Of a stretch of DNA of 64,000 nucleotides, positions 1 to 10,939 are shown piece after piece (the first letter of the stretch is position 1; each line of letters opens with the position of its first letter). Source of the DNA: Cunninghamia lanceolata (Eukaryota; Streptophyta; Pinopsida; Cupressales; Cupressaceae); NCBI GenBank assembly GCA_027924645.1, contig BSBN01000242.1, positions 1,302,001 to 1,366,000 on the forward strand, read 5' to 3'. The position numbers and the translations under genes are program-made. The notes beneath the pieces are model-generated. The model was not told where the DNA came from and did no database searches. It worked only from the letters and a program-made list of their open reading frames with translations.

Positions 1-1683
1 TACCATCTGTACCCATAGCCATCACGGTTGCATCTCTCTCTGCCCTCATAGCCCGCATGCTAGCTAAGGCTGCATCTCTCTCTGGATATCTCTGATATTC
101 ATCCTACGTCTGCATCTCTCTGAGACTCCGCTACTCTTAGATGAGCCCTCAGCTGCCTAATCTGACCTTGTAGGGTGACAATGGCCTGCTGCTGTAAATC
201 AGGCTGCGGAGCCTGCTGTGCTAGCACTTGCCCTTGTACCTGCTATTGTGCCACCTACTGTGGTGGTGACATCTGCCTTTGCTATCCTACCTCTTGTGCT
301 GGAACCTGTGCCTGCACTTGTCCTACAGCCTATGGCTGCACAACTGCCTGCTAACCTGAAGGCCCCTCCCCAGACCTCCTCCTCATCTGTCTCGGTCTGC
401 CACCACCTCCTCCCTCTCCTCCACCATCCCCCTGATCTCCTCCTCCTCCTTCATCCTCCCCTCCTCCTGTCGACTGCACCCTCATCATCTGAATCCTCCT
501 CGTCGATATGAGGCGCCAACTCTCCTAGTCCTGAGTATCTCAGAAATGGATGTGCGGTGAACCACTCCTCATAGTCTGGCATCATGCCAACGTCCACTAT
601 CTCCCTCTTCATGGGCCACACTGCATAAGGAATATGTTGGAAGTCTACCAAGGCCTCCTCATATAATGCCACGGGACCCCACCTATACCTCTTTGCATGA
701 GTCCTGGCAAAACGTGCCTATCCCTGTGGTCTGCCCTGCACTCTACCAAATTGCCTCTAGACCCTACTAACAATCTATCTCTCTAATATGAACTTGGTCC
801 TCCCAATCAACCACCGAGTCTGAAAGCAATAGGGTAACTCATCGGCCTCATCCTCCCATACCTCACAATTTAGGTATGGGCGCCAGATAACCAGATCTAG
901 GTTATCGAACGTGTGTCTCCAATACTCCAGCTTCCCCAGCCTATGCTGGGAAATCACACCTACATAGCCGTAACTATAGGGCTCACCCCTCTGCCTGTGA
1001 AATAAACATATCGGTCGGGTGATAGCTATGTGCTCCCATAACCAAAACTGTAAGAGCGACACACCTACTGATAAACTGGATCCTCTATGGTACACTACCT
1101 GATGCATATCTCTGTACAAGTGTGCCAGCAGACACACACCCCATGCATACCATGTCCCATCCGTAATCATGCTCTCTAGCACCCTCCCCCAACCAATCGG
1201 GAAGCCGTGTGACCTCCTATCAGGGCATACTACGCCACCGATCAATCCTGCCACTATGCTCGAGAAGTAGTCATAGCAGTCATGTATGTCCTGCCACGAA
1301 ATCACCTGCTCCACCAACCCCAGGTCATCGAACACGCGTCTGCACTCCTCCAAGCCAGCGTCCCGCTGTGACTCGTACTCAACCAGCTCTCCCTAAATTG
1401 GGAGGTGCAAAATCTGGTACACATCCTCAAGGGTAATCGCCATCTCCCCCGTCGGCAGATGGAATGTGCCATCCTCGCTATGGAATCGTTCCACCGCTGC
1501 GGTCAACATAGCCCGGTTCGCGCGAACCTCAGGTATGAAACAAACATAATGCAGACCCATAGCACCTAGTGCCTCACGATCTATCCCAGTCAACATGTAT
1601 CGCTGCAACAATGGCAATGGGAACTGCTCTCATGACATAAGGACATCCTGAATATCCTCCTGCAACCAAGCAAAGCATACCAT
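1..1683 (-). pseudogene. Plant mobile domain (PMD, MAIN-like) protein gene, decayed, runs off left edge
   Basis: Read on the minus strand from an ATG at 1681-1683. The frame shows the usual PMD start: a segment ending HLPTGEMAITLEDVYQILHL (about 1396-1455), then a Trp-rich core (775-1390), then a WPMKREIVDVGM-like segment (451-672) and an acidic stretch. All pieces to 451 lie in one frame, broken by TGA at 1630-1632 and TAG at 1393, 775, 757 and 718. After a probable frameshift near 451, the other frame gives a Gln-rich tail (about 110-450) full of CAG and TAG codons, then repeats of an ERDA-type unit to the edge. PMD proteins are plant nuclear or transposon-derived proteins, some linked to silencing and others carried by Mutator-like or Ty3 elements; which kind this is cannot be told. 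Intron structure is not visible. Every stop fits CAG to TAG or CGA to TGA. The family call is firm and a working protein is very unlikely. Confidence 0.8.
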
Positions 1684-1869
1684 CAAAGAAATCTATATCC
1701 AAGCAAACCTACTCAAAGAAATCCAACTATCCTATCATTGACTTAACATATCAAATTAATCAAAATAGCATATCATCTCTCGACTAGATTCTCGGCAATC
1801 TCAGAGATCGCTAATCAATTAACGCATCGATCACGATGCCAATTGGGTTAATTTCATTAAGTCAACTGA

Positions 1870-2215
1870 TTTTCCTAGTGCAAATGCGCCGATCTAGGTG
1901 GCAAATGTGTTGATCCATATCACATGTGCCGCTTCACCGTGAATGTGCCACCCTTTGATGTGTATGCATCGTTCTGGCACATGAATCGTTTCTTATGTCA
2001 CATGCCCCGTTTCCCAGCAAATACGCCAATTCCAAGCCTGTATGCGCTAAACTAGCATATGCGCAATAACATATCTCAAATGCATAGCTTAGCAGTAGAT
2101 GCGCCAATTTAGAGCCTACATGCGCCAAAAGAGCAAATGCACTGCAACATCTCTCAAATGCGTTATGTCGCAGCATATGCACTATTCTGGAGTGTGTATG
2201 CATTGAACGACGGTT
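1870..2215. repeat. Imperfect 78-bp tandem repeat, about 4.4 copies
   Basis: Copies begin near 1870, 1948, 2026, 2104 and 2182 (partial). Each carries ATGCGCC-like words and a CAAATGC/CATATGC core. The clearest pair is 2026-2103 and 2104-2181. The minus-strand reading frame stays open because 78 is a multiple of three, which explains the Ala/Leu/Cys-rich ORF there. It lies just upstream of the PMD gene's start, so a promoter-side repeat is possible but not shown. Confidence 0.75.
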
Positions 2216-2746
2216 GGGCGCATCTATCCTAGTATCTTTCCCTAGCCATTAATGAGCCTAATAAATGACTTTTTGTGAGTTTTCACGAACTACATACCGA
2301 GGGTCCTGCCTCCGCTGGCCGACCAAACCGTCGGACTCGCTCGAACTGGTGCTCCTCGCACAGAATATCCATCTCTCTGGCTGCCATGCTCTCCTAAGCT
2401 CTCAAGAGGCCAATCAACTAAAGACAAGTGTGCAAATGAATAGAACTTGTGGACCCAGCTCCTCTTTATAGCAAGTGAACCATATCTGACTGTCTGACTA
2501 CTACGACTACTTCCCATGTCTGTTTCTCTAAACCATATCCTATTTTTCTCCATCCTAACCCATTTTTCACCTTCTTCTTCATGAGATTGTCCGTCTCACG
2601 CCTTCTACCTTCCTCCCGTCCAATCTCCCGAGGGGGCATCCTGTCGTTAAACTTGTACCAGGGGCAAACTGGGCATGTATCATTGTCAAAAATTCTTATT
2701 TTTTGAAACAACGTGATAAAACACATTGCATCAAAGAGGGGCAAAA
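2216..2746. other. Spacer, no gene seen
   Basis: A relatively GC-rich block lies at 2290-2480. Short ORFs on both strands show no family I recognise. A pyrimidine-rich run at 2500-2630 has no clear role. Confidence 0.5.
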
Positions 2747-3700
2747 TGTATACACCTAAAATTGACATGACTCTACTTAAATAAATATTTTAAATATTTA
2801 TTTCATCTTCACATTCCTCTATCAATAAATAAATACATTTATCTATTTATTTGATTCATCCCCTTTCATTTAATTAAATAAATTACATTTATTTAATTAA
2901 TTAAATTCACCTACATCAACTTCATTCTTCTAAATAATTAAATAATTTTAATTATTTAATTAAAATCTCTTATTCTTCCAAATTTAAATAAAATCTAAAA
3001 TCTCCACAAAATAAAATATATTTCTATATTTTATTTATTCCTCTCAATTATCTACAAAATAATTAAATAAATTCATTTATTTAATTATGCTTTCTTATCT
3101 TCTAAAAAATCTTTCTTATCTTCTAAAAATACATTCCTTTTGTCATACAAAAAGCAAAATTAGTTTTAAAGCATCTTTAAAGCAAACTTTCTCTTAAATT
3201 AGAAAAATAAATTCTAATTCAAGAAAATCAAAACTCATCCTCATCAACAGAGTAGTTAACTCAACAAAGCTGCTTTTCGAATGACACATGTCTTTCTTCC
3301 ATTTGTTGCACCTTCCTCAACAATCCTCCGCCGTTGATTTTCTCTTTTCTTCTCATCCATTGATCTTCTTCTACACAACTCTATAAATACAACCTTCTCC
3401 TTCTTCATTTCATCATCCATCATTTTGAGCAAACTTATGCTGCAGAAACACAGGCGCACCTTTGGCACACCACTTTCTTAAGCATTTCATATCCTCCATT
3501 GTTAGTGTGTTGAAGCTCATCTTCAATCACACAAAATATCTCAGCCATTCTATTCTTGTCACCTTCAACAAGCAAGGGAGCATTCGTTTCTAAGGGCTTC
3601 ATCATCATCAAGGTCAAGAAGAGATAGGCGAACTATGGAAGAAGAAAGGTAAAAGGTTGTAAGTATTGTTCTTTGTTTTACTTTAATATATCTTTTACTT
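2747..3700 (+). repeat. AT-rich LTR-like fragment with a TATA box
   Basis: It begins TGTATACACCTAAAATTGAC, a TG start typical of plant LTRs, then passes through 400 bp of A/T-rich runs made of AAATAATTAAAT-like words. A good TATAAATA lies at 3382-3389, followed by a CT-rich leader. No matching second copy, target duplication or end could be fixed in the window, so the LTR reading is inference and the right limit is approximate. Confidence 0.3.
3382..3389 (+). promoter_or_regulatory. Putative TATA box
   Basis: TATAAATA in the setting CTCTATAAATACAACC, followed about 30 bp later by a CT-rich stretch usual for plant transcription starts. Probably the promoter of the LTR-like fragment around it. 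Confidence 0.35.
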
Positions 3701-3799
3701 TCACATTTCATAGATGTATTGGGTTTTATTATTCTTAATTGATTAATCCATTTTCCCCTTCACAGTTCCAATTATTATAAGTATGAAGTGGGCAACGAA

Positions 3800-4310
3800 G
3801 CTCAGAGGTTGGCTCTTCTTTCTTCCTTTTTGGAAGGCAAAATAGGGAAGGTTTGATGGCCGACCCTCAACAAGTATTCTTTCTAGGGCATTTTGCCATT
3901 TCACTGAGCCTTTTGGGTTGACCCACGACAAGATTGTGGAACCGTGGAAAGAGGACACATGGCAGGTTCGGCAGGCAGGAGTTACCTCTTTTCTCTTCTT
4001 TCTTTTGGAAGGCAGAAGAGAAAAGGTCCAAAGTCGATCCTTGATGATTTCAAAATTGCGCTAAGTGTTTCAAGCATCGGCAGGCGAGCGTTTCTCTTTC
4101 CTTCCTTCTTCCTTTTGGAAGGCGGAAGGCGGAAGGCCCGAAGTCTAAAGTTTGCTAAACTATTTAATAGCATCTATGGTTTTTGGAGGCTGACTTCCTT
4201 TTCTTCCTTCTTCCTTTTGGAAGGCAAAAGGAAGAAGGCCCAAGGCCTGACCCTCAACGTTCTTCATTTGTGTAAGTATTTTTGGGTCGGGTGTTCTCTC
4301 CTTTTCCATC
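3800..4310. repeat. Degenerate tandem repeat with self-complementary cores
   Basis: Four copies of a TTCCTTTTGGAAGGC core occur near 3826, 4005, 4112 and 4215. Each is followed by purine-rich AAGG/GAAG runs that can pair with the preceding pyrimidine-rich TTCTTCC runs, so each core can fold into a hairpin. Copies 2-4 are spaced by about 105 bp. A 162-codon plus-strand ORF through here repeats an FFLLEG-K/R-rich unit and is best explained as the translated repeat, not a gene. Confidence 0.55.
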
Positions 4311-4689
4311 AAAGTGCAGAGTGCAGAGTGAAGGCCCAACCTCTGAAGTCTAATTTGTCAGAGGTCAACTTCCTAGCCTTCCAAACTCCAACTGCCTGGG
4401 AACGCACCAACTACTTCCAAGAATACTATTAATGCAAAGTGGGTGGCCAAAATTAATACTTTTAATGTAGTTGGTGGGGTTGTTGAGGATTTTAGCACCT
4501 AGTTCATTCTCAGACATGCATGTGAAGGCTATAAAGGCAAGATCTAAACACTTTTTAGGGGTTGGTCTTTTGGCATTTTCAAGTGACCAAGTGCAGAGCT
4601 CTCTAGGGTTTCAAAGAGAAAAAAGTTCCAGTTCTCCAGCAGATAAGACACAGGTTATGAAAGGTTCTCATATTGATTTTATTTATCAG

Positions 4690-5560
4690 CGTATGAACTT
4701 CTCCTTCTTCTTATGTAATTGTTCAAGGAAATCCAAAGTTTCAGCTAGGGTTTCCTCTTGCCACACTTTGTGGTATGACTGTAATAGTTGATTAAATGAA
4801 TATGATAGATTCTTAAAACATTACATGCTATGTGATGATATTGTCTATGGTTATAAATGAATGATTGCATTCTGACTAAGGATTACTAAGTATATTCTTC
4901 ATTGATCGTTGTTTTTCTTGCATTTGAATATCCAGAAAGTGCATGTTTCATTTTGGTGTTGTCTTTTTCCCTCTGCTAAATTGTGGACTCTATAGTCCAT
5001 CATAATAGGCACTAGTCTAAGATGTTTGATCACCCACAAATTTTTAAAAAACTAAAACAAACTCATCATGTGTGAAATAAGTAGTTAGTATTGTATGTGT
5101 TGTTGCGGTTTTGTTCTGAAAATAGGAAACATTGTCAATGGGTCACTAAAGTATCAATTCTTTGCAGACCAAACAAGCATACCTGCACTTTCCATTGCTA
5201 ATAGGAGTGCATTTCATTAGCTATATAGGGGTTCTTAATGATAACCAGTTGTTTTGGGTCCAGTGACAGTTTTTGGGGTGTAGAAAACGATCTGGGTTTG
5301 GTTGTCCTTTCATTTTTAGTTGTTCATCTAGTTTTAAAAATAATACCTTCTTAGGTATACCCCTTGGAATATCCCTCCAGAGTCTAAGCTGAGCTCAAAT
5401 TGCAAAGGAGCCTACCCACTCCTGTTAGTTGGCCAAAATCCCCCTTAACTTGTTTATAAACCTCTTCCTATCACCCTAATGACAATCCCTAGCCTAGGTG
5501 ATTTAGGAATGTTTCAGAGTTTTGGGTTGCAATTATTGCTACAACCCTGAAGCATACATA
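4690..5560 (+). repeat. Dispersed repeat family R, copy 1
   Basis: Shares ordered blocks with 59080-59800 (same strand) and 63640-64000 (opposite strand). The blocks are CTTGCCACA-TTTGTGGTATGA, AATAGGCACTAGTC, the GTTGGCCAAAATCCCCCTTA run near 5430, CCTCTTCCTATCA and AATCCCTAGCCTAGGTGA near 5490, then TTTTGGGTTG. No coding capacity is seen. Class unknown; it may be an internal part of an LTR element because copy 2 lies beside an LTR and primer site. Confidence 0.6.
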
Positions 5561-5579
5561 TACAAATACAATGAAACCC

Positions 5580-5900
5580 TGAAGCATATTTCTACAATAA
5601 TCTCTCTTTTCTCCTATAATGTAACTCTATAATGTTTATTTGTAAAGATATATGTTACAATTTTTTGTTGGTTGTTTCACACTCATATATGGTTTGTAGT
5701 TTCATTATATATATTTGAGAGATACAATTCCAACAAATTTTAGACTGCATTTTTCTATATTATTCTCTCGTTTCTCCTATACTGTAACTCTTCAGGGTTT
5801 TATAGTCATATATAGTTGAGGGTTTTATTTTTATTCAGTAGTTTATGTTGATGGTTTTTGATATATTTGAGGTATTTTACATTAGTGCACCATTAAAAAT
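5580..5900. repeat. Weak tandem duplication, about 170-bp period
   Basis: The block TCTCTTTTCTCCTATAATGT near 5597 recurs as TCTCGTTTCTCCTATACTGT near 5764, each followed by TAACTCT and TATAGT/TATATG-rich sequence. Divergence is high and no gene is seen. Confidence 0.4.
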
Positions 5901-5929
5901 GAATCAATGTGTGTATTCAACTGTACATA

Positions 5930-6114
5930 TGTCTTTATACAACTTGAAATATACATCTATATAATTGTATACACACACATATACAACTGCATACACATAT
6001 ATATACAACTCTATCCACATACATACTCACAGCTGTATAGACAGACATATTCACAGATGTATACATGCATATTCAGAAGTGTATACACATACATATATTT
6101 ATTTGAAAATTTTA

Positions 6115-6118
<4 letters not shown>
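5930..6118. repeat. Degenerate ATACA-rich minisatellite
   Basis: Repeats of a unit near 27 bp built from TATACA, CATACAC and ACAGCTGTATA/ACAGATGTATA words. It leads directly into the (TA)n tract. The Tyr/Ile/His-rich ORFs over it are repeat translation. Confidence 0.6.

Positions 6119-6185
<67 letters not shown>
6119..6185. repeat. (TA)n microsatellite
   Basis: Perfect alternating A/T over about 66 bp; a self-complementary, slippage-prone tract. Confidence 0.95.
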
Positions 6186-6188
<3 letters not shown>

Positions 6189-6862
6189 TTAGCATACATA
6201 TAACTCTAGCCAATCCAAGCCATACTATTTTTTTACTACAATAATCTTTTCTTTCTCCTCAACTGCGAAGAGCTCACTTGGGCCCATGTAAGTCCTCAAG
6301 CATTATGTGTATTTGAGGTCCACTTACTTTGCACCACTGAGCCATTACAAATGACTTACTATGTCTATATAACTATGCATACGTGTTTATAGAACTATAT
6401 CTATATATATGTATGTAAGATGCAATTGTATATGCATATAAATAGAACTGTATAGACATAAAAATATATAATTATATACACATACATATGCAGAACTATT
6501 AATGAGCTAACCAAATATATTTCAAATGCCATAATAGAAGTTCCTATTGCCACATTATACAATTGTGTTGCCACATTACATACTACTATATGTTGCGATT
6601 TAAAAGTATTTTAGGTCCGCTTATTTGACACCACTTTGTCATTACAGATTGGATGTCATCATTTGCTTATCCTATAGTTCAGTCATTTGTTTATGCTACG
6701 GTTCAATCATCTACTTATGTCATAGAATATGTTTACTCGCGTTGCTTATATTACATATTATATATTACCTTTACTACAACTATTGGTATTGTTTTCTTAT
6801 GATGGAGGTTCAGTTAAAACTATGGTAGGAGGTCAAAAGGAGAAGAAAACTTGTGGAAGGTA
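6186..6862. other. AT-rich spacer, no gene seen
   Basis: Contains loose repeats of a phrase like TTGCACCACTGAGCCATTACA (near 5886, 6331 and 6633) and further TATATG words. No coding region or RNA gene recognised. Confidence 0.5.
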
Positions 6863-8314
6863 GAGAGTTAAAGTACCATGGGGAGTGAATTTCACTTTTG
6901 TACAATCTACAGATGAAGATACACTTAGTAGAAAACAACAAGATGTTGTTGTTGAATGTGTAGTCCCCTCAACACATCATCAGGCTATCAAACCTACTGT
7001 TGACATTCCTAAAACAAATGATGTGTAGTTTGGATCTGCAAAGGTCTGCACAAGTTACTAGTCAAATGAGGACATCTAATATACAATGGTAGATGTGGAG
7101 GACAAAAATCTATCCATTAGGGTTGCAATGAAGAAATGGGGAATGCCTCCTAGTAGCTTGAGGTCATGGTTACTTGGCACTACTAGCACCCAATAGAGGG
7201 GGCCGCAAATCATTTTAATAGATGAGGAGGATGCTAACATTTTCTAGTGGTGCAAGGACATGGCTGATATTGGCCATGTCCTTGAAGTTGTTCAAATAAA
7301 ATCTTATGTGGCTCAATTGATTCAGTCTAGGCCAAACCCCTTCATAGATGGGATACTCGGGGGGTCATGGTGGGCAAGTTTTTGAAAGAGGCATCCAAAT
7401 TCGACCATTCAAATTACAGAGAGGGTGGATAGCGATAGAGTAATAATGCTAAGGTCATGCATAGTAGCATCCTTCTATGACAACTTATAGAAGTTATACA
7501 ATGAGCATGAATATGACTCAACCAAAATTTAAAAATGCAACAAGACTATTGTACAGGATGAGACGAAACTATGGCATGCATCTAATTGCAAATTAGTTCC
7601 AAATGTGTCCCACATCTAATCTCCAAAAGCAAGGAGTGGATCATAGTATTGGCATGTGTAATTGTATCAAGTCATAATATATGTGGTTTCTATCTTTTCA
7701 AATTGAAAAGACACATAAAGAACTACATTTATAATTGTGAATTGGGGGCATGCATGGCAGCCTGACAACATGCCTAGATGACTAAGGAGTTATTTATCAA
7801 TTGGATGGAACATTTTGCTACATCTATCTAGGATGGGTATCACCAAAAAACAAAGCTGTTCTCATTTTTATGTCCATGGCAGCTACATTTCCTTCAAAAC
7901 AATTGAAGAAGCAAGGTGTATAGGCATTGCCTACTAACCCTCTTAGATAATACTAGCCACAAGCTACAACCTCTAGATGTGAGTCTCTTCTCTCCATTCA
8001 AAAGTTACTTCAAATAACAAAGGACAACATGGATGGCAAGCCATCCCAAAACTAAAATAGGAAGGGAAGAGCTGACAACTCTTGCTAGCAAGGCCTTTAA
8101 ACAAGCATTAACACCCTGTAATATTATTAATAGCTTTCAAAGGATGGGGATTTGGCCATTAGATCACATTGCACTTCAAAAAGACGTGAGGCCAAGTGAG
8201 GCCTTCACAATTGAAGATGAAGGAGAGATTATTGTAGCAAAAAACTTTTTATGCATGGATATATATGAAGAGGATGAAGTACAACAATTCCATGAAACAT
8301 ATAGTAAAAATTAA
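6863..8314 (+). pseudogene. pogo/CENP-B-like (Tc1/mariner superfamily) DDE transposase, broken
   Basis: The order of landmarks matches a pogo/Tigger/jerky-type transposase. A helix-turn-helix stretch is seen at about 7110-7190 (VAMKKWGMPPSSLRSWL, then GPQIILIDEED and WCKDMADIGH). Next comes a CENP-B-type DNA-binding part with PFIDGILGGSWW, a stop, then KRHPN (7340-7400). Catalytic-domain pieces follow: VQDETKLWHASNCKL (about 7551), MTKELFINWMEHFA (about 7780), TSHKLQPLDVSLFSPFKSYF (about 7950-8010) and IINSFQRMGIWPLD (8130-8165). The last 94 codons (8033-8314) are open. Upstream there are many stops and at least two frameshifts between 7600 and 8030. The expected terminal inverted repeats and TA target duplication were not found. 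Long dead as a transposase; domestication is not suggested because the catalytic half is broken. Confidence 0.75.
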
Positions 8315-9130
8315 TGCACAAATGCATGAAATAAGGTACAAGAGGAATGCACAAATTTTTTAGGTATTGGAATGCGGGACAGTCAAATGTCTGCAACTCA
8401 AACTAGATGTAATGAAGTTATGGATAGTAAACTACCTATAGGTCAAGTTAGTCAATCCGTTGTTGCTGAAGATGGTGGAGAAGGTCTCAGTTTGCCCACA
8501 TAAACTACCAAACAAAATTGGTTCAAAGAAGATGCTAGAAACTTAGGGGTGCATACTAATTTTAATGAAAAGAATGCCAATATTTCCATGCCATCAACAC
8601 CATGACATAATCCAATGAAGGTCATACACTATTTTATGAATGTAATAAACTAGGATGTAGAAAATGGGGGCAAATTTTAAGATGAGGATGGTACAAGCGA
8701 ATAACATGTTGAATTTGTCTCATGCACTCAAGACCATGAGTTGCAGACCAATGGGTCAGTTAGTCAATTTCTTAAGCTTCTAATGCAAAGTGTACGCTTG
8801 AATCCATTGAAAGGTTAGACTATAGATTCATACATTGAAATGCTAAACAAGTAGGAGAGACAAAATTTGTAAATGGAAGAATTGTAAGAGATGAAAAGAG
8901 AGCAGATGAGAGAGAGGAAAGTAGAACGAGAAGAAAACCAAGAAGAAAGGAAGAAATAGAGAATTGAGAAGCAATTAAAAAATAAAAAACTGTTAGAGGA
9001 AAAGTGTAGGCTACGACGAGAGCATGAGGTCCAACAGAACCAGAAGAAGATTGATCGACAATTGAATATGACTTAAAGGAAGGTAGATCAAGCACAAAAA
9101 CAAAGACATTTGAGTTAAACAATGTCTCTC
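8315..9130 (+). pseudogene. Possible charged coiled-coil tail of the transposase
   Basis: From about 8860 to 9120 one plus-strand frame, broken by several stops, reads as a Glu/Lys/Arg/Gln-rich helix (for example REQMRERKVEREENQEERKK and KKLLEEKCRLRREHEVQQNQ). Such charged tails occur in some pogo-like transposases, so this may be the end of the gene upstream. The 500 bp between show no recognised domain. It could equally belong to another lost gene. Confidence 0.35.
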
Positions 9131-10934
9131 TACCACCATAATATCCCATACATATTGAGCCCTGTGTTTGTAGCTCTAAGTAATCTGCAAGCTAGGTCTA
9201 CCCCTGGTTTCTCAAAAGAATTGCAGTTAAATGTAAAAACAAATTAGACACTCTGCTTTCTAGTATATCTATATCCCTAGGGAATGTTGCACAACCAGTC
9301 CATTTAAGTTCAACTAAAAAAATTTGTTGCTACTTAGTCTTCACTTGCTACATAAGACGAACAACCAATTCCATTTCCTAGGTTTATGGAAAATTGCAGA
9401 AGATATGTGATGATATATGATAAGAATTTTGTTCATAGTCGTAGTTAATAATAGTACTACTCTAGAACAATAATTGCTGATTATATTTAAGGAGGTTTTG
9501 TAGTGGTTAAAAGGATTGAACATGTGTTTTCAATTTTGTGATATTGTTCTGTATAATAGAACACATCATTTTGCCATACTATTTTGTACTAGACTTGTTT
9601 CAAGTGTAAGAAACTGTGTATATATATAAGCACATAACGGTAAATTTTATACATCCTTGTTTTTTTCACATTACAAAATAGTAAAAGTTGAGAAGTTGGT
9701 AAAATTTACAATGATGTACACAAACTACTTATGTACAACAATATATAAATATGATAAATATGCATTTGATAATGCTAAAATAGAAACTACCTATCTGACG
9801 AGTTTTGGAAAGGTCTGGAAGTTGTAGAGGATATTCACTAGGCACTTGGAGGAAATTGGTAGTAGACTGCCTTGTGAATATGACACCTACATAATTTCCC
9901 TCTTATAATTGAATCAATTTTCAAAAAGGAATGCATTCAATTTAGATATTGAGTTTGAACTTGAATTAATAAGCCTTCATGAATATGGGCATTTGAATTT
10001 GAAATGGTAATTTTTGTATCAAATCTAGGACATGACATGTGAATTATGAAATATGTTTATTTTAAAGTCTCACTTATTGTTTGTGAAGGTACCTATAGTA
10101 ATTGGAAGATGTCATGTGGATATGAGAGAAAGTATGGGAATATGTGCCTTTGAGAGCCCATCTAGTTGAGAGGGGATTGAATTTATGGTAGCTTAGGCAC
10201 CAATGAGTGAGCACTAGGATGTGTAAATGTAACTTGTTTGATTTTTTAATCCTCTCCAAATTGGTGGTTATTGTAAACATTATATTTTATAATTAATTTA
10301 AAAATTGTATATTTTAATTTGAAAGAATCCCCATTTGGATCAACTTGTCTTATATTGCAAGTGCACTGACATGTATTTTGTCCACCTTGAATGGTAAACT
10401 ATGCATGCACAAGTGAACATCTAATGGTGCTTTAGGAATATTTTACTAGGCTTTTAATTTTCATGTATTGATTCTTCTAATATATTTAATTATGGGGCTA
10501 TGTGCATGACACCATAGCGGATATCTATTAGGTCCTCTCCCCTAGTGTTGTAATGGTGAAAATTGTATATCCTATATTTTTTCATTTTAATTTGTTTCTT
10601 GTCAATATAATGATTAGTATGTAAAATGATGTGCTTTGTGTAGAAGTTGGTAAATAACCTAATCTTAATTTATATTCATTTACATTTATTTTTAAGGTTT
10701 GGACTCAATTTTTAGCTTATCTATTCATCATCTGGGTTTAGATTCATAAATTATAGAATTGATTTAGGTCAATTCTGTGATTTGCAAAACTAAACCCAAT
10801 TTTATAATTTTAAACTTTAAATTTTGGGTTCAAATATTCCCCTCCATTTAGTTTTTATGAGCCAACTTGAAGCATGAAACATCTCAATTTTATGCTAGGG
10901 TGTTTTATTTAAGGACAAACCCAATTTATTTGGA
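9131..10934. other. AT-rich spacer, no gene seen
   Basis: Low-complexity AT-rich DNA with no domain, tRNA-like or tandem-array signal that I can support. It is the host sequence to the left of element A; ACATC at 10935-10939 is the left target duplication of A. Confidence 0.6.
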
Positions 10935-10939
10935 ACATC

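Noticed and set aside
218..511. Leu/Pro-rich plus-strand ORF
   Set aside because: It is antisense to the Gln-rich tail of the PMD gene and shows no family resemblance.
3944..4432. 162-codon plus-strand ORF as a gene
   Set aside because: It is translated tandem repeat with recurring FFLLEG units; no start context or homology.
5907..6203. Tyr/Ile-rich ORFs on both strands
   Set aside because: Products of (TA)n and ATACA repeats.
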